DNA of 11,243 nt from Acidovorax sp. (GCA_030150585.1 JASLFM010000357.1:1-11243); one strand, 5' to 3'; numbered from the stretch's first letter, positions 1-6,963 are shown. The notes: a model not told the origin generated them from the letters alone. Made by a program: numbers and translations.

Positions 1-1032
1 GGCCTGACCAACCAGGAATACGCGCCGCTGGCCGAAATCATGGGCCGCGTGCTGTGGGCCAGCGAGGTCTTCAACTGCTCTGCGCCCGATACGGGGAACA
101 TGGAGACCATCGCCCGCTACGGCTCCGACGAGATCAAGGCCGCGTGGCTCAAGCCGCTGCTCGAAGGCCAGATCCGCTCCGCCTTCGCGATGACCGAGCC
201 CGAGGTCGCATCGAGTGACGCCACCAATATCTGTACGCGCATCGAGCGCCAGGGCGACCACTACGTCATCAACGGACACAAGTGGTGGATCTCCGGCGCG
301 GGCGACCCGCGCTGCAAGGTCTTCATCACCATGGGCAAGACCGACCCGGACGCCCCCAAGCACTCGCAGCAGAGCATGATCGTGGTGCCCGCCGACACGC
401 CCGGCATCCGCATCGTGCGCCCGCTCAACGTGTTCGGCTACGACGACGCGCCCCACGGCCACGTCGAGATGTATTTCGAGAACGTCAAGGTCCCCGCGGG
501 CAACATCCTGCTCGGCGAGGGCCGCGGCTTCGAGATCGCGCAGGGGCGCCTGGGCCCCGGCCGCATCCACCACTGCATGCGCCTCATCGGCCAGGCCGAG
601 CGCGCGCTTGAACTCATGTGCAAGCGCGCCAGCAGCCGCACGGCGTTCGGCAAGACCGTGGCGCAGCAGACCGTGACGCAGGAGCGCATTGCCGAGGCGC
701 GCTGCAAGATCGACATGGCGCGCCTGCTCACGCTCAAGGCCGCCTGGATGATGGACGTGGCGGGCAACAAGGCTGCCCGCACCGAGATCGCGATGATCAA
801 GGTGGTGGCACCCAGCATGGCCTGCCAGGTGATCGACTGGGCAATGCAGGTGCATGGCGGCGGCGGCGTGAGCGACGACTTCCCACTCGCCTACGCCTAC
901 GCCAATGCGCGCACACTGCGCTTTGCCGATGGCCCCGACGAGGTGCATCGCAATGCGATTGCCAAGTGGGAGCTGGGCAAGTGGGGAGCTTACGGGCGCG
1001 ATGCGGCTGTGCCTGTCACGCGCGGCAGCTGA
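1..1032 (+). CDS. Acyl-CoA dehydrogenase, ACAD10/ACAD11-like (5' end outside window)
   Basis: This is an FAD-dependent acyl-CoA dehydrogenase open at the left edge. About 343 residues are visible; family members are usually slightly over 400, so roughly the first 65 are missing. Seen: the flavin/substrate segment AMTEPEVASSDATN (codons from about 187), INGHKWWISGAG (from 271), the middle-domain end GEGRGFEIAQGRLGPGRIHH, and VHGGGGVSDDFPLA in the C-terminal helical domain. The catalytic-base region reads FADGPDEVHR, with Asp (codon 928-930) where classical enzymes such as MCAD have Glu. From memory this combination closely resembles the dehydrogenase half of human ACAD11. That group and bacterial LvaC act in 4-hydroxy-acid breakdown, on acyl-CoAs phosphorylated by an APH-type kinase. 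The family call is firm; the substrate is inference. The first in-window ATG (40) is internal. Confidence 0.93.
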   Translation, partial: GLTNQEYAPLAEIMGRVLWASEVFNCSAPDTGNMETIARYGSDEIKAAWLKPLLEGQIRSAFAMTEPEVASSDATNICTRIERQGDHYVINGHKWWISGAGDPRCKVFITMGKTDPDAPKHSQQSMIVVPADTPGIRIVRPLNVFGYDDAPHGHVEMYFENVKVPAGNILLGEGRGFEIAQGRLGPGRIHHCMRLIGQAERALELMCKRASSRTAFGKTVAQQTVTQERIAEARCKIDMARLLTLKAAWMMDVAGNKAARTEIAMIKVVAPSMACQVIDWAMQVHGGGGVSDDFPLAYAYANARTLRFADGPDEVHRNAIAKWELGKWGAYGRDAAVPVTRGS

Positions 1033-1048
1033 GAGCCAATTACTACCG

Positions 1049-1098
1049 AAAAAAGAGCATCCAGCGCCCGACAGATGGGCGCTGGATGCTTTTTTCTT
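1049..1098. terminator. Bidirectional rho-independent terminator
   Basis: A perfect 13-bp stem, GCATCCAGCGCCC (1057-1069) with GGGCGCTGGATGC (1077-1089), encloses a 7-nt loop. It is flanked by six A (1049-1054) and six T (1090-1095, then CTT), so each strand ends in a U-tract. It lies 24 nt after the dehydrogenase stop. On the other strand it directly follows the acylase stop, whose TAA (1097-1099) overlaps the edge of the tract. It should terminate both convergent genes. Confidence 0.95.
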
Positions 1099-3580
1099 AG
1101 GGAAGCAAGCGCAGCGAGTGCGCCCACCGCCCGGGCTCCCGCTGCAAGGGCCGGTATTCCGCACGCGCCCAGGCCGAAGCCATCTCGCGATAGCGCGGCG
1201 AGAACACCAGTCCGCTTTGCCCTGTCTGGTAGATGAAAACCGACTGCTCCAGATCCGCCAGGTCGTACACCGCGCGCAGCGACGGCGCATGCCGGTTCGC
1301 GAACGGCGCCTGGGCATCGCCCGGGTTGTACTGGCCCACGTTCACCGTGTAGCCGTCGCCATCGGAAGGCACGCTCACGTTGAAGTATGGTGCCAGCGCC
1401 GCCACACTGCCAAATGGCCGGTGGCTGCTGCGCGCGGGGTGTGCCGCACCCCATTGCCAGCGCGCGGGGTCGGGGCCGTAGGCCGCCTGCAGGCGGTCGA
1501 GCGCGCGCTCCAGGGCCCGCGCGGACTGCGCTTCGCAGGTTAGCGGCTGGCACCACCACGCGTCGCCCCGCTCCAGAATGCCCTCCACCGCCGCGCGGTA
1601 GTCGCGCTTGCCGTAAGTGGCCTTGAAAACCGCCGCTCCGGTGCGCGGCGCGATGAGGCCGCGCGCGAGTTCGTCGGCCCAGGCCGCGAACACGAGCGGC
1701 GCGGCCCGGTCGGCGCGCATGTGGCCATCGAAGCCCTGCAACGGGGCCTGCACAGCCGCGGCAAGCGGATGCTGCGCCTGCATCTGCGCACGCTGCAGGT
1801 GCGGCAGCAGGCGCAGCGTGGCCAGCGAGAGGTTGTCGGCCTGTATCGCCCGCATGCTCTGCGCATCGTGCACGGGGCGCGCCTCCAGCAGGGCCGCGAT
1901 GCGGTCGTAGCGGTAAGGCAGCACCCAGTCCTGCGTGAGAAAGTGCGGATAGCCCGTTGCCGTGACGCGCTGGTTGGCCGTGGCGATCCAGCCGCGTGCG
2001 GCACCGTCGTCCTCGGGCGTCTGGTCGTAGGGCAGCCAGCCCTGCCAGTCGTAGCGCGCATCCCAGCCGGGCGCGGGGGCCGCGCCCATGATGTCGTTGC
2101 TGGCGGCACGCAGGGGAGCCCGGCCCACGGCCTTGAAGCGGATAGCCCCGTCGGCATCGGCCATCACCACACTCTGCATGGGCGAGTGGTAGTGGGCCAT
2201 GGCCAGGAGCATCTCGTCGACCGAGCGCGCCTGGTTGGCGCGCAGGCCGCCCAGCACCGTGAGGTTGTCCGCATCGAGCGCCGCCCAGCGCAGTGCGAGC
2301 ACGTAGCGCGAAAGATCGAGCACGTCGGCGTGCGACTTTTGCGCATCGCTGAGCACGGGGCCGTGGCGCGTGCTGCGCAGGCGCAGCACCACGTCGGCCT
2401 GGCCCTTCACGCGGATGGTTTCCTCGCGTACGCCGAAGCGCTCCCAGCCCGTGGGCGTGCGGTAGCGCATGGGGTCCTGCGGGTCGATCTGCTCCAGGTA
2501 CAGGTCCTGCACATCGGGCCCCGTGTTGGTGAAGCCCCAGGCCACCCGATCCGTGCGGCCCAGCACCACGAAGGGCAGGCCCGGCAGCGTAGCGCCGATC
2601 ACGTCCAGCGGCCCCAGTGCGGTGCCGTCCGATGCGCGGCCTGCGCCCGCGCGCAGGTGGGCGTAGTACCAGATGGCCGGCGCCGAAAGGTCCAGGTGCG
2701 GGTCGTTGGCCAAGAGCGGCTTGCCGCTGGCGGTGCGCGATCCGGCCACCACCCAGTTGTTGCTGCCGCGCCCGCCCGGGGTGCCGGCCTGCGCGGCCAG
2801 CTCGCTCGCCCAGGCCTGCAGCCCCACCGGCTCCACCCGCGGGGCACTGGCGGCCTGCGGCGCGCCGTCGCTGCGGTAGACCTGCAGCGAGCGGTAGAGC
2901 GCGGCCAAGTCCGCGCGCGCCACGGGCTGCTCGCCCGGGTACGGCGGCAAGGCCTGCCACAGCCGGTCGGTGTCGAGCACACGCGCCAGCGACAGGCGTG
3001 CGAACTCCTGGCCCCAGTTGCCGCCCAGGTCCAGCGCCATCATCAACGCCCAGCCCACGCTGTCCTCAGGGGACCAGGCCACACCCTCGTCACCGCCCGG
3101 ACGCACGCCCAGCAGCGCAAACTCCGGCGGCAGCGCCTGGGGCCGGTGCGCGTGGAAGGCCGCGATGCCCGCGCTGTAGGACTGCAATGCTTCGCGCGCC
3201 TCGGCGGGCAGCGCCGCGTACTGGCGGCGTGCGGCGCCCCGGATGTCGAGCGCGCGCAGGAGCTTGTCGGTGTCGAGCGTGGCCGGCCCGAACAGCTCGG
3301 AGAGCGTGCCGTGCATCACGCGGCGGTTGAACTCAAGCTGCCAGGTGCGCTCCTGCGCATGCACGTAGCCGATGGCAAACCAGGCATCCTGGGGCGTGCG
3401 TGCGTCGATATGGGTCACGTCGGCCGCATCGCGCCGCACCCACACGGCCTCGCGCAGGCCCTGTGCCCGCAATTGGCCATCCAGTGCCGGCAAGGTCCGC
3501 AACACATACGTCGCCATGGCCGCGCCTGCGAGCAGGCATGCCACCACCAGCGCCACGCAGGCGCGCTTGAATAAAACCAT
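1097..3580 (-). CDS. Penicillin acylase family protein (Ntn hydrolase, exported)
   Basis: This 827-residue penicillin/AHL-acylase-family amidase is made as a precursor that cleaves itself into alpha and beta chains. Numbering is from the ATG at 3580. Residues 6-29 form a hydrophobic signal or anchor, so it acts in the periplasm. The linker ends RGS-NNW: Ser273 would become the beta-chain N-terminal nucleophile. The other expected sites are present: His295 (beta His23, in NDPHL), PGLPFVVLG, RVAWGFTNT, oxyanion Asn536 (TANQRV), ADNLSLATLRLLP and the C-terminal SDGDGYTVNVG. A CX4C pair near residue 680 may form a disulfide. A TTG directly upstream (3583) could also start translation; GGAGG at 3590-3594 suits both, and I chose ATG. 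It lies 41 nt after the cyclase gene and ends in the terminator at 1049-1098. The substrate (beta-lactam, N-acyl-homoserine lactone or other amide) cannot be read from sequence. Confidence 0.93.
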   Translation of the reverse strand: MVLFKRACVALVVACLLAGAAMATYVLRTLPALDGQLRAQGLREAVWVRRDAADVTHIDARTPQDAWFAIGYVHAQERTWQLEFNRRVMHGTLSELFGPATLDTDKLLRALDIRGAARRQYAALPAEAREALQSYSAGIAAFHAHRPQALPPEFALLGVRPGGDEGVAWSPEDSVGWALMMALDLGGNWGQEFARLSLARVLDTDRLWQALPPYPGEQPVARADLAALYRSLQVYRSDGAPQAASAPRVEPVGLQAWASELAAQAGTPGGRGSNNWVVAGSRTASGKPLLANDPHLDLSAPAIWYYAHLRAGAGRASDGTALGPLDVIGATLPGLPFVVLGRTDRVAWGFTNTGPDVQDLYLEQIDPQDPMRYRTPTGWERFGVREETIRVKGQADVVLRLRSTRHGPVLSDAQKSHADVLDLSRYVLALRWAALDADNLTVLGGLRANQARSVDEMLLAMAHYHSPMQSVVMADADGAIRFKAVGRAPLRAASNDIMGAAPAPGWDARYDWQGWLPYDQTPEDDGAARGWIATANQRVTATGYPHFLTQDWVLPYRYDRIAALLEARPVHDAQSMRAIQADNLSLATLRLLPHLQRAQMQAQHPLAAAVQAPLQGFDGHMRADRAAPLVFAAWADELARGLIAPRTGAAVFKATYGKRDYRAAVEGILERGDAWWCQPLTCEAQSARALERALDRLQAAYGPDPARWQWGAAHPARSSHRPFGSVAALAPYFNVSVPSDGDGYTVNVGQYNPGDAQAPFANRHAPSLRAVYDLADLEQSVFIYQTGQSGLVFSPRYREMASAWARAEYRPLQREPGRWAHSLRLLP

Positions 3581-3589
3581 CAAAAAGCC

Positions 3590-3594
3590 CCTCC
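3590..3594 (-). promoter_or_regulatory. Shine-Dalgarno of the acylase gene
   Basis: On the minus strand GGAGG sits inside GGGAGGGG, 9 nt before the ATG at 3580 and 6 nt before an adjacent TTG at 3583. It fixes the start to within one codon but does not decide between the two. Confidence 0.75.
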
Positions 3595-3621
3595 CATGCC
3601 AGGCGCAGGGCCGCCGTGGAT

Positions 3622-4551
3622 CTATTCCACGAACATGCCCGCCTCGGACACCTGGAACTCTAACGTGGGCGCGCTCGCATCGCCGAAAGGCACACCCAGC
3701 GCAATCTGTCCCCTGCCATGCAACATGCAGGCATCGCGCCGCAGCAGTACGGGTTCGCCTCCCTCGAAACGCACCCAGGTGCCAAAGCGGCTCAGGTCAG
3801 TGAGAACGAAAGTGCCGCCCCGCCAGTCGATGCGCGCATGCTGGCGCGAGACGCGCGGGTCGTCCACGCACAACGGGGCCTCGCGCGCGCGGCCCACCTG
3901 CAGCGGCATCTCCTCGGGGGCAAAAACGCGTCCGCCGCCACCCCACTGCACCTGGATCTGCACGTCCCCCGCCGGCAGCATCCCGAGGGTACTTGGCAAA
4001 TAGGCCTGCATGGTCTGCGAATCGGGGTCCTCGTCCTGGCGCCACTCCAGGCCGTACACAGTGACCGGCTCGGACTTGCCCCGGATCTCCATGCCACCGA
4101 GCCGCACGAACCGGGCATCGCGCACCGCGCCAGCCTCCTGCGCGGCGGGCCCGGCCACCCAGACCTCGCCGGGGCCAGAGCGCTCGCACAGGCGTGCCGC
4201 GAGGTTCACGGCATCGCCGTAGCAATCGCCGTCCACCTCCACGACCTCACCGCCGGCCACGCCCACCCGCACCTGCAAACGGACCTCGGGCGGCCATTGC
4301 CGCAGATGGTCCTGGTGACTGCGCATGAGGTTCGCCATGGCCCGCACAGCGTGCGGAGCGTCGGGAAAGGCACCGAGCACACCATCGCCCAGCGTTTTGA
4401 CCACCCGGCCGCCCTGGTTCTGGATCGACTCGCCCAGCCAGTGCACCACGGCGGTGACCGCCTCGGTGGCCCGCTCATTGCCCAGCGACTCGTACAGCGC
4501 GGTGCTGCCCGCGATGTCCGCGAACACCATCACCACCGACCTGCTGCTCAT
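3622..4551 (-). CDS. Class III adenylate cyclase with C-terminal FHA domain
   Basis: This 309-residue soluble protein has a class III cyclase domain (about 5-130) and an FHA domain (about 215-290). The catalytic set is complete for ATP cyclisation: metal ligands Asp12 (FADIAGST) and Asp56 (KTLGDGVLGAF), adenine-recognising Lys52 and Asp113, and transition-state Asn116 and Arg120 (GDAVNLAARL). It is probably an active homodimer making cAMP. The FHA fold shows VGR at 219-221 and SRQHARI (Ser235, His238), the phosphothreonine-binding core. The usual Asn of the last loop is replaced (LSRFGTWV, Phe256). No membrane segment is seen. The frame stays open upstream to 4641, but ATG at 4551 has a strong GGAGG 8 nt upstream and begins just before the conserved fold. 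The acylase gene follows after 41 nt, so the two are likely co-transcribed. FHA control of the cyclase by a Ser/Thr kinase is inference. Confidence 0.93.
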   Translation of the reverse strand: MSSRSVVMVFADIAGSTALYESLGNERATEAVTAVVHWLGESIQNQGGRVVKTLGDGVLGAFPDAPHAVRAMANLMRSHQDHLRQWPPEVRLQVRVGVAGGEVVEVDGDCYGDAVNLAARLCERSGPGEVWVAGPAAQEAGAVRDARFVRLGGMEIRGKSEPVTVYGLEWRQDEDPDSQTMQAYLPSTLGMLPAGDVQIQVQWGGGGRVFAPEEMPLQVGRAREAPLCVDDPRVSRQHARIDWRGGTFVLTDLSRFGTWVRFEGGEPVLLRRDACMLHGRGQIALGVPFGDASAPTLEFQVSEAGMFVE

Positions 4552-4559
4552 GGGCTCCC

Positions 4560-4564
4560 CCTCC
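4560..4564 (-). promoter_or_regulatory. Shine-Dalgarno deciding the cyclase start
   Basis: Minus-strand GGAGG lies 8 nt before the ATG at 4551, within a longer purine run. It supports this start over an in-frame ATG at 4641 that would add 30 residues unlike the family. Confidence 0.8.
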
Positions 4565-4580
4565 GGCACTGCATAGGGGC

Positions 4581-4586
4581 AGTGTA
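4581..4586 (-). promoter_or_regulatory. Candidate -10 element for the cyclase-acylase pair
   Basis: The 97-nt gap between the ldcA stop and the cyclase ATG holds a minus-strand TACACT, a fair -10 match that would give a leader of roughly 25 nt. No convincing -35 hexamer lies 16-18 nt upstream, so it may be weak, activator-dependent or accidental. Confidence 0.3.
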
Positions 4587-4648
4587 GGCGAACGGAGCGC
4601 GCTGCGCACCCGCGGAAAACATCGTTGACCGCAGCGCACAAAGCGCTT

Positions 4649-5617
4649 TCAGTGCACGTGCCCCCAGTAGATCAGCGCATCGCGCCCCTCGACGGACAGC
4701 GATACCTCGCCGCCCACGGGCAGCAGCACCTTGGTGGCCACGTGGCCGAACGGCAGGTTGGTGAGCACGGGCGCCTTGATCTGCGTGCGCAGCCAGTCCA
4801 CCACGGTCTGCAGCTTGAAACCCCTGTCGTGCGGGGCCAGCTTGTAGTTCGTGAACTGGCCTAGCACCACGGCTTTTTGCTTGGCGAGCACGCCCGCGTG
4901 CAGCAACTGGGTCAGCATGCGCTCCACGCGGTAGGGGTGCTCGGCGATGTCCTCCAGGAACAGGATGCCGCTCTTCACCTCGGGGAAGTACGGCGTGCCG
5001 ACCAGCGAGGTGAGCACGGCGAGATTGCCGCCCCAGAGCTGCGCGGATTTCACGTACACCTCTGGCACGGCGGGCTTGCCGTCGTCACGCGGCTTTTCCT
5101 TGTGCATGCGCCAGCCCGCGCCCTCGCCGTGGCCGGTGAGCAGGTCGTCGAAGCAGGCGGCCATGATGTCGTCTGGCTCGCCCTCCACGCCCCAGTCGAT
5201 CTCCAGTGAGGGGCCGGCCCAGGTGGTGGCACCTGTCCTGGCCAGCACCGCGTTCTGGAAGGCCGTGAAGTCGCTCATGCCGACGAAGCGCGTGCCGCGC
5301 TCGATGGCCTTGGCAACCTTCTTGTACTGGATGCCCGGCAGGATGCGCGTGAAGCCGTAGGCGGCGCGCGAGATCATCGCCACGTCGGCCCCGCTGGCGG
5401 CGGCGCGGTGGACGGCGGCCAGACGCGTGGCGTCGTCGCCCGCGAAGCGCGTGTGGGTGGCGAGCGCGTCGGCGTCCACCTCCACCTCGTGGCCCAGGGC
5501 CTTCAACCGCGCGATGCCGCGCTTGAACGCGGCCTTGTCGCGCACGGCACTGGCGGGGGAATAGATGTAAATGTGCTTCGGGCCGTGGTCGTGGCCGCAG
5601 TGGTCATGGTCTTGCAT
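4649..5617 (-). CDS. ldcA: LD-carboxypeptidase (peptidase family S66) with His-rich N-terminus
   Basis: This 322-residue S66 serine peptidase is likely the muramoyltetrapeptide carboxypeptidase, which removes the terminal D-Ala from tetrapeptides during peptidoglycan recycling in the cytoplasm. Numbered from ATG 5617, the triad is visible: Ser115 (GMSDFTA), Glu222 (ILFLEDIAEHPYRVERML) and His292 (LPFGHVATK). Other family marks are YSPASAV near the start, SRAAYGFTRILP and LWGGNLAVL. No signal peptide is seen. The N-terminus is unusual: six His and one Cys fall within the first 15 residues, and the protein ends GHVH. The start is uncertain. ATG 5617 gives the normal family length and lies 14 nt inside the tadA end, consistent with translational coupling, but has no good ribosome site. 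ATG 5665 would add 16 residues and has none either. MccF-like immunity proteins share the fold, but the sequence reads as LdcA. Confidence 0.88.
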   Translation of the reverse strand: MQDHDHCGHDHGPKHIYIYSPASAVRDKAAFKRGIARLKALGHEVEVDADALATHTRFAGDDATRLAAVHRAAASGADVAMISRAAYGFTRILPGIQYKKVAKAIERGTRFVGMSDFTAFQNAVLARTGATTWAGPSLEIDWGVEGEPDDIMAACFDDLLTGHGEGAGWRMHKEKPRDDGKPAVPEVYVKSAQLWGGNLAVLTSLVGTPYFPEVKSGILFLEDIAEHPYRVERMLTQLLHAGVLAKQKAVVLGQFTNYKLAPHDRGFKLQTVVDWLRTQIKAPVLTNLPFGHVATKVLLPVGGEVSLSVEGRDALIYWGHVH

Positions 5618-6650
5618 AGCGGGCGAAGTATTCCACAGCGCGTGCGGCCGAGGCCGCGCTGGCATCGGGAACGGTCAATGCCGGCGGCCCATCGTCCACC
5701 GTGAAACGCGCAAAGGCCCGCGGCGCGGCGCGGTGGCCAGCATCGGGGAAAGGCGTGGCGTCATCCTGCGCGCCCTCGAGCACACGCAGCAAGGGCGCCT
5801 CCAGCGCAGGCAGCACTGCCCCCGGCTGCGCCACCAACACCACGCAGCGCAGGCCCAGGTGCCGCACCAGCGTCTCCAAGGCGTGCTGGTGCCATGCCAG
5901 CGTGTGCGCGGTTTCCTTCTTGGGCTTGTCGCTGCGGCCGAAGCCGATCAGATCGGGCGCCACCACACGGTGACCCGCCTGCGTGAACACCGGCAGCATG
6001 TGCCGCCAGACCTGGCTCCATGCCGGACTGGCGTGCAGGCAAAGCCACGTCAACGGCGCATCGCGCGGGCCCTCGTCCAGGTAGTGCAGGCGCAGCCCGT
6101 CGAAGGAGAGATAGTGGCCCGCGGGGCCGGCGAACCGCGCCTCGGGCGTGCGCAGCGCATCCTCACGCAGCGGCTGTGCCTGTTCGCGCTGGACGCGGCG
6201 GCGCTCGCTGAAAAAACCCTGCAGCAGCGCCGCGCACTCCCCGGCCAGCACCCCGCCCTGCACGACCGTCTGGTGGTTCAAGCGCGGCTCAGCGAACAGG
6301 TCAAGCACCGAGCCGGCCACGCCCGTCTTCGCATCCGGCGCGCCAAACACCACACGCGCCAGCCGGGCATGCAGCACCGCCCCGCTGCACATGGCGCAGG
6401 GCTCCAGCGTGACGTAGAGCGTGCAGCCGTCGAGCCGGTAGTTGCCCAGGCGCCGCGCAGCGTCACGCAGCGCAGCCACTTCGGCATGCTGCGTGGGGTC
6501 GTGGCTTTGCACGGGCGCATTGCGGCCCCGGCCGATGACGGCGCCGTCCTTGACCACCACGGCGCCCACGGGCACCTCACCCGCCTCGGCGGCGGCGCGG
6601 GCCTCGGCCAGCGCCTCGCGCATCCAGGCACAGTCCTGCTCGTTCGCCAT
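5604..6650 (-). CDS. tadA: TadA tRNA adenosine-34 deaminase fused to a degenerate alpha/beta-hydrolase domain
   Basis: This 348-residue protein carries the essential enzyme that converts A34 to inosine in the anticodon of tRNA-Arg(ACG). The TadA domain spans residues 1 to about 155: His55-Ala-Glu57 (zinc ligand and proton-shuttle Glu) and PCAMC with Cys85 and Cys88. Typical TadA is 150-170 residues. The remaining 190 resemble haloalkane-dehalogenase-type alpha/beta hydrolases: HYLSFDGLRLHYLDEG, LCLHASPAWSQVW, VVAPDLIGFGRSDKP, then LRCVVLVAQPGAV. The nucleophile elbow (expected like VVQDWGG) is lost, the following region up to PFPDAGHRAAPRAF is too short by tens of residues, and no terminal catalytic His segment is recognisable. 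The appendix therefore looks internally deleted and inactive as a hydrolase. The gene lies 3 nt after the small membrane-protein gene and overlaps ldcA by 14 nt. Deaminase function is very likely; a role for the tail is unknown. Confidence 0.92.
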   Translation of the reverse strand: MANEQDCAWMREALAEARAAAEAGEVPVGAVVVKDGAVIGRGRNAPVQSHDPTQHAEVAALRDAARRLGNYRLDGCTLYVTLEPCAMCSGAVLHARLARVVFGAPDAKTGVAGSVLDLFAEPRLNHQTVVQGGVLAGECAALLQGFFSERRRVQREQAQPLREDALRTPEARFAGPAGHYLSFDGLRLHYLDEGPRDAPLTWLCLHASPAWSQVWRHMLPVFTQAGHRVVAPDLIGFGRSDKPKKETAHTLAWHQHALETLVRHLGLRCVVLVAQPGAVLPALEAPLLRVLEGAQDDATPFPDAGHRAAPRAFARFTVDDGPPALTVPDASAASAARAVEYFARYARP

Positions 6651-6653
6651 CCG

Positions 6654-6890
6654 TTACTTCGACTCGTCCTCGGGCATGGGCCGTGCCTGCTGCATCAGCC
6701 CTTCCATCTGTTGTTTGACCTGCTGTTGCACCTGCTGGCTCTGCTCGCGCACCGTACCCGTGGGGGCGGGCTGGCCCGGCACCTGCAGCGCGGGCACGGG
6801 CGCCTTGGTGGCGGCAAGCTGCTTTTTGGCCAGCATGCCCACGATGGCCAGCACCACGAGCAGGCTGGCGATTCCCATCACTGCGCGCAT
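6654..6890 (-). CDS. Small single-span membrane protein of unknown function
   Basis: This 78-residue protein matches no family I recognise. Residues 3-21 are hydrophobic and followed by a Lys pair, which suggests one membrane span or an uncleaved signal anchor. A Pro/Ala linker (about 29-45) and a Gln-rich, probably helical stretch (about 50-68) follow, then an acidic tail. ATG 6890 is chosen because AGGAG lies 6 nt upstream (6897-6901) and the hydrophobic segment starts there; the frame is open to 7025, but that part overlaps the divergent rlhA start. The stop lies 3 nt before tadA, so it is the first gene of the tadA-ldcA operon. The strong ribosome site and clean membrane segment argue that it is real. 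Confidence 0.75.
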   Translation of the reverse strand: MRAVMGIASLLVVLAIVGMLAKKQLAATKAPVPALQVPGQPAPTGTVREQSQQVQQQVKQQMEGLMQQARPMPEDESK

Positions 6891-6896
6891 GGAAAA

Positions 6897-6901
6897 CTCC
6901 T
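6897..6901 (-). promoter_or_regulatory. Shine-Dalgarno of the small membrane-protein gene
   Basis: Minus-strand AGGAG, 6 nt before ATG 6890. It fixes the start of the first gene in the leftward operon. Confidence 0.75.
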
Positions 6902-6947
6902 GGAAAAAGGGTTCAACGGGGCATGGTATCGGCAAAAAACCCGAGGC

Positions 6948-6956
6948 TGGGATAAT
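6948..6956 (+). promoter_or_regulatory. Extended -10 promoter for rlhA, probably leaderless
   Basis: TGGGATAAT matches the extended -10 consensus (TGn plus a 5-of-6 TATAAT). There is no clear -35, as is common for this promoter class. Seven bases separate it from the A of the rlhA ATG (6964), which is where a transcript would start. No Shine-Dalgarno lies between, so a leaderless mRNA is predicted. Confidence 0.55.
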
Positions 6957-6963
6957 CGTGCCC

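Noticed and set aside
1721..3574. A 617-codon open frame on the + strand opposite the acylase gene
   Set aside because: It is antisense to a gene with complete family motifs, has a composition full of Arg, Ala and His typical of GC-rich shadow frames, and shows no domain.
4552..4641. Longer cyclase start at ATG 4641
   Set aside because: The 30 extra residues are unlike class III cyclase N-termini, and the strong GGAGG is placed for ATG 4551.
4640..4649. AAAGCGCTTT palindrome at the ldcA stop, considered as a terminator or operator
   Set aside because: A loopless 10-bp palindrome with no U-tract cannot form a standard terminator, and no second copy suggests an operator.
3622..6890. Cyclase, TadA-like deaminase, peptidase and membrane protein considered as a nucleotide-signalling or deaminase defence system
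   Set aside because: TadA has the canonical housekeeping tRNA-deaminase motifs, LdcA is a cell-wall recycling enzyme, and there is no effector, nuclease, sensor or mobile-island sign. Position alone does not support a system.
6442..6963. In-frame upstream extension of rlhA by 174 codons
   Set aside because: It runs antisense through tadA and the small membrane-protein gene. The conserved U32 fold begins at ATG 6964, next to a promoter-like element.
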